This document shows, in pieces, positions 56,780 to 64,000 of a stretch of 64,000 bases of DNA; the stretch's first letter is position 1, and each line of letters opens with the position of its first letter. The notes beneath the pieces are model-generated. The model worked only from the letters and a program-made list of their open reading frames with translations, was not told where the DNA came from and searched no databases. The DNA comes from Gillisia sp. UBA3175 (lineage in GTDB: Bacteria > Bacteroidota > Bacteroidia > Flavobacteriales > Flavobacteriaceae), in assembly GCA_002364325.1 (NCBI GenBank), contig DEXV01000003.1, positions 249,469-313,468 of the forward strand, read 5' to 3'. The position numbers and the translations under genes were made by a program.

Positions 56780-57626
56780 TATTAAAAAGAACAGGCTAAA
56801 GGATCAGGCTTTTAAAATATGGGGAATTGCCTGTACTTTATTAGGCCTTGTATTACTGGCTATTTTTATTGGTAATATTCTTATCGATGGAATTTTAAGA
56901 ATAGACTGGGAATTTGTAATGAACCTTCCTTCTAGGCATGCTGAAGAATCAGGAATTTATACCGCCCTTATGGGTAGTATTTGGGTATTGCTACTAACAA
57001 CACTTATTGCCTTGCCAATTGGTATTGCAGCAGCGATCTACCTAGAGGAGTATTCCAAGAAGAATAAACTTTCTACTATCTTAGAAGTGAATATCTCTAA
57101 CTTGGCAGGTGTGCCATCTATTATTTACGGGCTTTTAGGATTAGAGGTATTTGTTAGGATCATGGAAATGGGAGCAAGTGTACTTGCAGGAAGTTGTACC
57201 TTGGCCTTATTAATTTTGCCAATTGTTATAGTTTCTACCAGAGAAGCTATTAAAGCGGTTCCAAAATCTATTAGAGATGCTTCCTTTGCAATGGGAGCTT
57301 CTAAATGGCAAACAGTGTATCATCAATTATTACCTGCATCTTTTGGTGGGATCTTAACCGGAATTATCTTGGCATTATCCAGAGCCGTAGGAGAAACAGC
57401 TCCATTAATTGTAATTGGAGCATTGGCCTATGTACCTTTTGCACCAAGTTCGCCTATGGACGAGTTTTCGGTATTGCCAATTCAAATATTTAACTGGATC
57501 ACACGCCCTCAGCATGGATTTGTAGAGAATGCCGCTGCGGCAATTATTATTTTATTGTTGATTACTTTTGTAATGAATGGTATTGCAGTTTATTTCAGAA
57601 ATAAATGGCAGAAAAAATTTAAATAA
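56772..57626 (+). CDS. pstA: Phosphate ABC transporter permease PstA
   Basis: The 284-residue inner-membrane partner of PstC has six spans and the loop TREAIKAVPKSIRDASFAMGASKWQ (read in part), which docks the ATPase, plus LSRAVGETAPLIVIGAL. It overlaps pstC by 8 bases and precedes pstB by 15 bases. Confidence 0.96.
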   Translation: MNNIKKNRLKDQAFKIWGIACTLLGLVLLAIFIGNILIDGILRIDWEFVMNLPSRHAEESGIYTALMGSIWVLLLTTLIALPIGIAAAIYLEEYSKKNKLSTILEVNISNLAGVPSIIYGLLGLEVFVRIMEMGASVLAGSCTLALLILPIVIVSTREAIKAVPKSIRDASFAMGASKWQTVYHQLLPASFGGILTGIILALSRAVGETAPLIVIGALAYVPFAPSSPMDEFSVLPIQIFNWITRPQHGFVENAAAAIIILLLITFVMNGIAVYFRNKWQKKFK

Positions 57627-57641
57627 CAGAAGTGTTATATT

Positions 57642-58442
57642 ATGAGTGAAGAAAATAACGAAAGTATTATAGAGAGTAGCATTAAGCGTAAATATAAATT
57701 ACAGGCCAAAGACGTAAAAGTTTGGTATAGTGATTTTATGGCGATTAAAGGCGTGAGTATGGATATCAAGGCTAATAAAGTAACTGCCTTTATTGGTCCT
57801 TCGGGTTGTGGGAAATCCACGTTCTTAAGGTTGTTCAATAGAATGAATGATTATGTAGACGATTTTAAAATGGGTGGAGATATAAACATCGATGGAAAAG
57901 ATATCTACGATAAGAATATAAATGTAGAATTGTTAAGAAAGCAAGTAGGTATGGTTTTTCAGAAACCAAACCCATTTCCAAAGTCTATTTTTGAAAATGT
58001 AGCATACGGACTTAAAATACAAGGTTTAAAAGACAAAGCATTTTTGCAAGAACGTGTGGAGAGCTCTTTGAAACAAGTAGCTTTATGGAGTGAGGTAAAG
58101 GACGATCTTAATAAGTCTGCACTGGCGCTGTCTGGTGGGCAACAACAACGTTTATGTATTGCCAGAACCTTAGCAGTAGAACCTTCAATTATTTTGATGG
58201 ATGAGCCTACTTCTGCCTTAGATCCAATTTCTACAGCAAAGATCGAGGAGCTTATTTATAAGTTAAAAGACAAGTATACTATCGTAATTGTTACGCATAA
58301 CATGCAACAAGCAAGTAGGATTAGCGATAATACAGCATTTTTCTATTTGGGAGAACTTATAGAATATGACAAGACCAACAAGATCTTTACCAATCCTGAG
58401 AAAAAACAAACCGAGAACTATATCACTGGTCGTTTCGGATAA
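57642..58442 (+). CDS. pstB: Phosphate ABC transporter ATPase PstB
   Basis: The 266-residue ATPase powers phosphate import. It has Walker [11 protein letters not shown]-loop [11 protein letters not shown], signature LSGGQQQR, Walker [13 protein letters not shown] and the H-loop THNMQQA, all characteristic of PstB. An N-terminal extension of about 20 charged residues precedes the core. It is 11 bases upstream of phoU. Confidence 0.97.
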   Translation: MSEENNESIIESSIKRKYKLQAKDVKVWYSDFMAIKGVSMDIKANKVTAFIGPSGCGKSTFLRLFNRMNDYVDDFKMGGDINIDGKDIYDKNINVELLRKQVGMVFQKPNPFPKSIFENVAYGLKIQGLKDKAFLQERVESSLKQVALWSEVKDDLNKSALALSGGQQQRLCIARTLAVEPSIILMDEPTSALDPISTAKIEELIYKLKDKYTIVIVTHNMQQASRISDNTAFFYLGELIEYDKTNKIFTNPEKKQTENYITGRFG

Positions 58443-58453
58443 ACTTAAATATT

Positions 58454-59137
58454 ATGTTGAACTTAGAAGATCACAGAGAAATTTTGAATCAGTCAGGTTT
58501 GGAAATGTTCCAGCTTGTTAGAAAACAATTTATAAAATCTAAAGATGCATTTCTTACGCATGATAGCGATCTAGCCGAAGAAGTTTTACACACCGAAAAT
58601 CGTGTAAATGGCATGGATCTTAAAATAGATAGGGAGTGTGAGCGCTTTATTGCACTGCATAATCCCGTAGCTGGAGATCTTAGATTTGTTTTGGCTTTAC
58701 GCAAAATAAACTTTGACTTGGAGCGTATCGGAGATCACGCCTATGGTATTTCCAGTTATATAGTGGAAGTAGACACACCGGTAATTCAGGAAGTATTAGA
58801 CAAATTAGAATTTGAGGAGATGTACAAAGCCGCCTTATCTATGCTGGACGATATTAGAGACGCCTATAAGACCGGAAATGCAAAAAAGGCTAGAAAGGTG
58901 TTTAAAAAAGATAAGATCCTTAATAAGATCAATCTAAACTCTTTTGCAGTTATTTCTGAAGAAGTTCAAAAAGATCCTAAATTAATAGATCAATATTTAT
59001 TGCTTTTCTCGGTTATTAAGAAAATTGAAAGAGTAGGAGACCTGATCACTAATATTGGAGAAGAGATCATTTTTTATCTAGAGGCTGAAGTATTAAAACA
59101 CAGAAAGAAAAAAGGTCCTTCCAAACCCGGAATTTAA
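58454..59137 (+). CDS. phoU: Phosphate signalling protein PhoU
   Basis: The 227-residue all-helical protein has two PhoU repeats with the metal-binding DLKIDRECERFIALHNPVAGDLR / KINFDLERIGDHAYGI and KIERVGDLITNIGEE motifs. PhoU couples the Pst transporter state to the PhoR kinase and limits phosphate uptake. PhoB and PhoR are not in this window. It ends the porin-pstSCAB-phoU operon, 4 bases before the convergent stop. Confidence 0.95.
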   Translation: MLNLEDHREILNQSGLEMFQLVRKQFIKSKDAFLTHDSDLAEEVLHTENRVNGMDLKIDRECERFIALHNPVAGDLRFVLALRKINFDLERIGDHAYGISSYIVEVDTPVIQEVLDKLEFEEMYKAALSMLDDIRDAYKTGNAKKARKVFKKDKILNKINLNSFAVISEEVQKDPKLIDQYLLLFSVIKKIERVGDLITNIGEEIIFYLEAEVLKHRKKKGPSKPGI

Positions 59138-59141
59138 TTTT

Positions 59142-60170
59142 CTATATAATTTCTGAAAGCAGTTTTAAATAATATTTTAAAGCTGCTTTTTTGTTTTCAG
59201 AACGTTGCATGTCACAAATTAGCTGCTTTCTGGAGTAGGAATGAGGTTCAAAAATGCCATTTGTGGTGTTCTGAAGTTTTTCTAATTGGTCTAAACACAC
59301 AAATACCCGGCATAGTCCAAATAAGGTGAGCTTTAGGAATTGCTCAATTTGTTTTTCTTTAAATTCACAAGCATAAGTGTAATTCAGTGCCAGATCCAGT
59401 TCCATGTTAAAACATCTTCTTAAATGCTTAATATCTTTTTCTATAGTAGCTAGGGTGTGTATTCCTTGTTGACAATCTTCCCAAACATCAAAAATATCAT
59501 TTCCCATTTGCATAAGCCCTCCAAATTGATAGATCATTTTACGCTCGGGGCCGAGTAATGGAGCGTTAAGACACAATCTATAATAGATGAAAGAATGACC
59601 GCCTTTAAGGAAAGTGAGTTCTTTGATTTTTGAAGGGGCAATACTGGATTGTTGTTGGAGACTTTGTTTTTCAGTTATAAAGACTAATAATGCTTGCTTT
59701 TTAAGAGTATCTGAATTTTCAGAACTTTCAAGACCTTTTAAATACAGTTGTTTTAGGATGGCTTCCAAATTGTTTTTTGGTTCCAATTTTCCTGGAGCTA
59801 AAATAAATTCTTCTAAATGATTCCATTCTCTTTCGGGATCATCAAACAGGTCGTCCAAAAGTCCAGAGATCCCTCCTAAATAGGTCATTACTATTCGCTC
59901 CTGTTTCTCAAATTTTTTATTGTGAAGTCGGCAGAATGTACTTCCCAGAATAGCCGGTACCCCAAGGCCATAATAATGAGTGATCTTAATAAAATCCTCC
60001 TTGCTTAAGCTGTTATCACTAGTTACCCTAAATGGTTTCAGTTCTCCTACTAAATGCTTTTTAATGAATTTCTTTTGTGTCCTTACATTTTTAAACAAAA
60101 AAAATGCAACTGCAGGAAGTTGTAGAATTCCCGAAGTTGCATTTATAAGCGCCTTAAATTTAATTTTCAT
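59142..60170 (-). CDS. Class I isoprenoid-synthase-like enzyme
   Basis: The 342-residue protein is helical with two aspartate-rich motifs spaced as in class I terpenoid synthases: Asp106/107 and Asp110/111 in GLLDDLFDD, and Asn224/Asp225 with Asp228 in QMGNDIFDVWED, where the families bind Mg2+ and diphosphate. Other sequence similarity to polyprenyl synthases is low. The product is unknown; prenyl transfer, squalene/phytoene-type condensation and terpene cyclisation are all possible. Its start overlaps the end of the M16 peptidase gene by 11 bases. The idi gene is 43 kb away. Confidence 0.72.
   Translation of the reverse strand: MKIKFKALINATSGILQLPAVAFFLFKNVRTQKKFIKKHLVGELKPFRVTSDNSLSKEDFIKITHYYGLGVPAILGSTFCRLHNKKFEKQERIVMTYLGGISGLLDDLFDDPEREWNHLEEFILAPGKLEPKNNLEAILKQLYLKGLESSENSDTLKKQALLVFITEKQSLQQQSSIAPSKIKELTFLKGGHSFIYYRLCLNAPLLGPERKMIYQFGGLMQMGNDIFDVWEDCQQGIHTLATIEKDIKHLRRCFNMELDLALNYTYACEFKEKQIEQFLKLTLFGLCRVFVCLDQLEKLQNTTNGIFEPHSYSRKQLICDMQRSENKKAALKYYLKLLSEII
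59156..59194 (+). terminator. phoU operon terminator inside the convergent gene
   Basis: AAAGCAGTTTTAAA (59156-59169) pairs with TTTAAAGCTGCTTT (59176-59189; one wobble), followed by TTT. It lies within the 3' end of the minus-strand isoprenoid-synthase-like gene, so this coding sequence doubles as terminator. Confidence 0.7.
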
Positions 60171-62976
60171 TTAAGAGAATTGGTTCCCCAAATCCTAGAT
60201 CATCTAATTTTTTGAGTTGCGTTGCAGCATCTCCAACTATCAAATAATACATCTTATTAGGATCCACATATTTTTTAGCTAACATTTTAAGGTCTTCCAG
60301 ACTTAGGTTATTCACTTCAACTTCTTGCTGCTTAATATAATCTGGTGAATAATTGTAAGAGTTAATATCGCTTAGCATATTTAATTTGGCCCCAAGAGTT
60401 TCAAATTTTCTAGCGTTGCTTTTAATCATAAAACTTTGGGTGACTTCAAGATCCAGGGGAGTTAAACTTTCAGAATAATTTTCAAGAATATCCTTTATAA
60501 GGGAGACCGCTTCAAAGGTAATATTAGAACGAACACCACTCGAAATTTCAAAAGGTCCAACCAAATTGCTTCCATTAAATCTAGATCTTATTCCGTAGGT
60601 ATAGCCTTTTCCTTCTCTAAGTTGTTGGGTGAGTTGAGAAGCAAAACTACCCCCTCCAAGACGATAATTCATCACTTCGGCTTTGTAGAAATCTTCATCT
60701 GTAGCCTTTAAAGCTGGAGCTCCAATTTTGATAACAGATTGTTTTGCACCTGGTACATCATAAAAATAAACCTTAGCTTCTTGTGGAGCTTCTGGCTGTG
60801 GATATTCTGGAATCTTAACGCTAACAGGTTTCCAATTTGCAGAAATTGCCTTTAAAGATTCTCGTGTTTGTTTTTCATTGATATCACCAACCGCAAGAAA
60901 AGTTGCACGCAATGGAGTTAGATTATTCTTGTAATAATTCTTTAGATCTTCAAGTTTTATAGCATTTACTGAAGCCGGCGTACCAAGAAGATTGTTGGAA
61001 AGTATATGATATTCTCCATAGATCAATTTCTTGAACTCATTACTCGCAATACTATTTGGATTGGCTTCTTGTTGTTGTAACTGACTTAAAACCTTTTGCT
61101 TTTCCAATTTAAATTCTGCTTCATCCCATCTAGGTTCCAGCAATATCTCTTTTACCAATTCCATGGTCTTGGCATAATTACGGCTTAAGCTACTTCCGCT
61201 AAGCGTAATTTTTTCATCATCTGCATCTACAGAGATATTAGAACCTAATAATTCTATTGCCTCTTCTAATTCTTGCGGAGTTTTATTTTTGGTGCCTTTT
61301 GTAAGCAAGTTTGCTAATAAATTAGAAACCCCTGTTTTAGTAGATTTTTCTAATAATAGTCCACCTTCCATCTCTAAAGTGAAATAGACAATAGGAACTT
61401 CATTGGTGGTAATTCCAGAAACTGTTAATCCAGATGGTAAATTAAATTTCCAAATATCTGGGGTCCTTACTTCCGGATTTCCCCAGTAAGGAGGTTCACT
61501 ACTTCTGTCAAAACTGCTTGGAGTTTTCTGGTAGGAAGCATCAGCATTTGCGTCGAATTCTTCTTCGGCTCCCTCAACAATTTTTTCTTCTTCAATTTCA
61601 GCAAGAACCGAATTTTCTAGAGCCAATTCTGCCTGTCCCTTCGGAACAAAGGATGTTGCGATATAAGGTTTCCCTTTTAGGTATTTATTATAAACCTTCA
61701 TTACATCATCTCGAGTCACATTTAAGATCTTTTCTACATTCTTGTTGATCTCATTTGGATCGTTGGCGAAGATCTGATATTGTGCTAACTGAAATCCCTT
61801 TCCTAAAACACTGGAAATGCCGTTATAAAAATCGGTTTCCTGTCCTGCTTTAATGCGTTTTAGATCTTTTTCTGAAATTCCCTTCTTTTCAAATTCAGCG
61901 AAACTTTCGTCTATGGCTTTTTTAACATCATCCAGATCTTTTCCGTCGAAAGCACGAACCTGAAGCATTAGCTGTCCTGCCAATTCCGAGGTGTAATCGA
62001 ACATTCTAACTCTGTCTGTAAGTTTCTTTTCTTCAACTAACTTTTTGTATAGTGGTGCGCTTTTACCTTCAGATAAATATTTCGTTAAGATTTCTAAGGC
62101 ATAGGAGTCTTCGTGATAAGAATATACAGATGGCCAGGTTAAGGTTAATTCTGGTAAATTGGCGAAGTTATCTTCATAATATAGTTGCTTGATTTCCTTT
62201 AAATTTGCTGGTCGTTTTTCTAATATAGCGATCTCTTTTCCAGGTTTTATCTCGTCAAAATATTTGTGAACCCATTCTTTAGCTTGTTCTTTATCAAAAT
62301 CACCAGCTATGGTCAAGGTCACATTATTTGGCACATACCATCTGTTATAAAAGTCTTTTACATCCTGCAAAGTGGCATTTTGAAGATCTTCTAAAGAGCC
62401 AATTACCTGCCAGTTATAAGGATGATCCTGTGGATACAGATTTTTATCTATCACTGCCATTGTGTGTCCATAAGGCGAATTATCTACTCCTTGTCTTTTC
62501 TCATTTTTCACCACTTGCTTTTCCTTTGCAAGTACAGGCTCTGTAACCGTATTTATAAAATAGCCCAGTTTATCTGCTTCAGCCCAGATCATTTTTTCCA
62601 GAGCATCGTTAGGAACGGTCTGGAAATAGTTGGTTCGATCTCTACTGGTAGATCCATTAGCTCCAGAACCTCCAATTCTCGCGCTCATTTTATCTAAACC
62701 GCCTTTTCCCAGATTCTCAGATTCCAGAAATAAGAGGTGCTCAAATAGATGTGCAAATCCAGTTCTGCCTTCAATTTCTCTTGCAGAACCTACATGACTT
62801 GTTAAAGCAACCGCCACCACAGGATCTGATTTGTCTTCATGCAAAATAACCCGAAGTCCGTTTTGAAGCGTAAATGTTTCAAAATCTATATTGATGCCTT
62901 TGGCTTTATCTTGAGCTACTATGGAAATAGGGATCGCTAAGAAAAGTAGTAATAAAGCTGAAAAAGTATTCTTCAT
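60160..62976 (-). CDS. M16 family zinc metallopeptidase
   Basis: The 938-residue protein has a signal peptide (about 1-21) and the two-lobed pitrilysin/processing-peptidase layout. The inverted zinc motif His76-x-x-Glu79-His80 is in GFAHLFEHLLFLES, with a distal glutamate near residue 153 (KEKQVVKNEKRQG). The C-terminal half (about 500-930) repeats the fold without HxxEH, as usual. It should degrade peptides in the periplasm. The downstream isoprenoid-synthase-like gene overlaps it by 11 bases. Confidence 0.93.
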   Translation of the reverse strand: MKNTFSALLLLFLAIPISIVAQDKAKGINIDFETFTLQNGLRVILHEDKSDPVVAVALTSHVGSAREIEGRTGFAHLFEHLLFLESENLGKGGLDKMSARIGGSGANGSTSRDRTNYFQTVPNDALEKMIWAEADKLGYFINTVTEPVLAKEKQVVKNEKRQGVDNSPYGHTMAVIDKNLYPQDHPYNWQVIGSLEDLQNATLQDVKDFYNRWYVPNNVTLTIAGDFDKEQAKEWVHKYFDEIKPGKEIAILEKRPANLKEIKQLYYEDNFANLPELTLTWPSVYSYHEDSYALEILTKYLSEGKSAPLYKKLVEEKKLTDRVRMFDYTSELAGQLMLQVRAFDGKDLDDVKKAIDESFAEFEKKGISEKDLKRIKAGQETDFYNGISSVLGKGFQLAQYQIFANDPNEINKNVEKILNVTRDDVMKVYNKYLKGKPYIATSFVPKGQAELALENSVLAEIEEEKIVEGAEEEFDANADASYQKTPSSFDRSSEPPYWGNPEVRTPDIWKFNLPSGLTVSGITTNEVPIVYFTLEMEGGLLLEKSTKTGVSNLLANLLTKGTKNKTPQELEEAIELLGSNISVDADDEKITLSGSSLSRNYAKTMELVKEILLEPRWDEAEFKLEKQKVLSQLQQQEANPNSIASNEFKKLIYGEYHILSNNLLGTPASVNAIKLEDLKNYYKNNLTPLRATFLAVGDINEKQTRESLKAISANWKPVSVKIPEYPQPEAPQEAKVYFYDVPGAKQSVIKIGAPALKATDEDFYKAEVMNYRLGGGSFASQLTQQLREGKGYTYGIRSRFNGSNLVGPFEISSGVRSNITFEAVSLIKDILENYSESLTPLDLEVTQSFMIKSNARKFETLGAKLNMLSDINSYNYSPDYIKQQEVEVNNLSLEDLKMLAKKYVDPNKMYYLIVGDAATQLKKLDDLGFGEPILLNEN

Positions 62977-63182
62977 GTTTATATTTCTATGTTTTTTTTA
63001 AATTTTTGATGTTCCAATTTAATGCTAGTAATTACTTTAACTGATATTCATAATACAGTTTCAATAGTTATCGGAATTAGATCATGTACCAATTTATTGT
63101 ATTCATTTTCAGTTTAATGAGATTCTATACCAATTTCAGGATAAAGTCCTAGATCGTTTTAGTATACCTTACTAATAAGCAG

Positions 63183-64000
63183 TTAAATCTTCATTCTATA
63201 AGTATCATTGTTCACAAAGAAAATAGCATTTGCTAGAAACAATTTTCCATTTTCCCAAAAAGCTCTAAATACAGGATTATCTACCATATAAATAATGCTA
63301 CCATTCCCAATTCGCTCTTCTCCAAAGATCATGGAGTTTTTCATGTTCTTAAAAGCCTCACTTCCCGCAAAACCGGAAACGATCTCTGGTGAATCCTTTA
63401 AATAGGCGATATTATAGCCTTCAGATAAATAGCCGAAACTATCGCTGCTCAATTTTAAGCTGAAATAGGTATCGTTATATCCAAAAGCCATTGGGTGTGT
63501 ATTATCCAAAGTGGTTTTCACAATGCTTCCTGTTATTAACTCTTTAATTCCTTCTCTTTCACGGCTGCTATAAGGAATTAAATTAGCCTTTGCTGTAGTA
63601 TCTTTTTTGGTTTCAGGTTTGTTTTCTTTTAAGTTGAAGCCTTCCTTACCCGCAAAACTTCCTACTGCATTCCCAATAGCGATTACTTTTCCGCCATTTT
63701 TAACCCAATCATTTAATTTTCCTAATCCTTCTTTATTTAGCAAACTACTATATCTTCCTGATGGGATCACTAAAACATCTATTAAAGTAAGATCTACTTC
63801 TTCAAAATAATCTGTATCTATTGGAGTGATAGGGTAATTAAGATCTTTTTCGAAAAAGTACCATATTTCCCCAAAATTCAATGAAGAAACGCCTTCTCCT
63901 CGAAGCACTCCCACTCGTGGTTTGTTAATTATTTTTATTTCTGAAGAACCAAAGTCGGGTCCGCTTTTAGAAAAACCGGTATTTGCAGCAGTAAGCTTTC
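63183..64000 (-). CDS. M14 family zinc carboxypeptidase, C-terminal part (cut by window end)
   Basis: Reading the minus strand from the window edge stays open to the stop at 63183 (about 272 residues). The segment KPRVGVLRGEGVSSLNFGEI and the following DVLVIPSGRYSSLLNKEG form a glutamine-amidotransferase-like fold that ends large secreted flavobacterial M14 carboxypeptidases. The catalytic M14 domain would lie beyond 64000. A GTG at 63914 could be misread as a start, but the frame continues upstream. The 206-base gap to the M16 gene shows no clear element. Confidence 0.75.
   Translation of the reverse strand, partial: KLTAANTGFSKSGPDFGSSEIKIINKPRVGVLRGEGVSSLNFGEIWYFFEKDLNYPITPIDTDYFEEVDLTLIDVLVIPSGRYSSLLNKEGLGKLNDWVKNGGKVIAIGNAVGSFAGKEGFNLKENKPETKKDTTAKANLIPYSSREREGIKELITGSIVKTTLDNTHPMAFGYNDTYFSLKLSSDSFGYLSEGYNIAYLKDSPEIVSGFAGSEAFKNMKNSMIFGEERIGNGSIIYMVDNPVFRAFWENGKLFLANAIFFVNNDTYRMKI

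Noticed and set aside
59142..62976. Terpene biosynthetic gene cluster around the isoprenoid-synthase-like gene
   Set aside because: The neighbours are a phosphate operon and proteases; no cytochrome P450, methyltransferase or other prenyl enzymes are near, so a cluster is not supported.
63183..63914. Complete 243-residue protein starting at GTG 63914
   Set aside because: The frame stays open to the window end and the sequence is the C-terminal part of a larger M14-type protein, so the apparent start is internal.

Overview
The window is chromosomal core DNA of a member of the Bacteroidota, almost certainly a (marine) Flavobacteriaceae of the Gramella/Christiangramia/Salegentibacter kind; the genus is a guess. 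The evidence is an AT-rich genome, starts preceded by A/T-rich leaders instead of Shine-Dalgarno sequences, TTTG/TAnnTTTG-type promoters, and Bacteroidota hallmark genes such as the DUF4295 ribosome-linked protein after rpmG, DUF3467 after rpoC and many short SPII lipoproteins. I see no insertion sequence, prophage, CRISPR array or rRNA gene.

Layout. 1-13.7 kb: the translation/transcription super-operon tRNA-Tyr, tRNA-Gly, tRNA-Thr, tuf, tRNA-Trp, secE, nusG, rplK, rplA, rplJ, rplL, rpoB, rpoC and a DUF3467 gene, with stem-loops in several spacers, closed by a palindromic repeat and a bidirectional terminator. 13.8-17.9 kb: prfC (-), then idi, a QueD-like gene, manA, a small unknown gene and tRNA-Thr (+). 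18.1-23.5 kb (-): a DUF4369 lipoprotein, a DUF819 membrane protein, and a tight five-gene operon (SPFH protein, membrane protein, alpha/beta hydrolase, a 55-residue ribbon-helix-helix protein, HAD phosphatase). 23.6-31.2 kb: S1/P1 nuclease, a TrkA/TrkH potassium system, an AlkB-like dioxygenase, a DoxX protein, a TPR hybrid histidine kinase and a lipoprotein. 31.3-41.3 kb: htpG divergent from a TetR-type regulator with a UbiB-like kinase behind it, an S9 peptidase, FabH, a CoA-binding protein and a sodium:solute symporter.

41.4-53.2 kb is mostly plus-strand housekeeping: recR, an E2 acyltransferase, a DnaQ-type exonuclease, an FAH-family protein, an Hpt protein and cinA, then rpmB, rpmG, the DUF4295 gene, ftsY, an amidase, a small membrane protein, an aminotransferase IV and rimO. 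53.5-59.1 kb is a complete phosphate import module: outer-membrane OprO/P-type porin, PstS, PstC, PstA, PstB and PhoU, preceded by three direct repeats at 11-bp period that look like a Pho box. 59.1-64 kb (-): a class I isoprenoid-synthase-like enzyme, an M16 protease and the C-terminal part of an M14 carboxypeptidase cut by the window end.

I found no clearly new multi-gene system. The items most worth a second look are the candidate Pho box, the paired palindromes between htpG and the TetR-type gene, the SPFH/ribbon-helix-helix operon, the divergent class I isoprenoid-synthase-like enzyme, and the hairpins that punctuate the tuf-rpoC operon.
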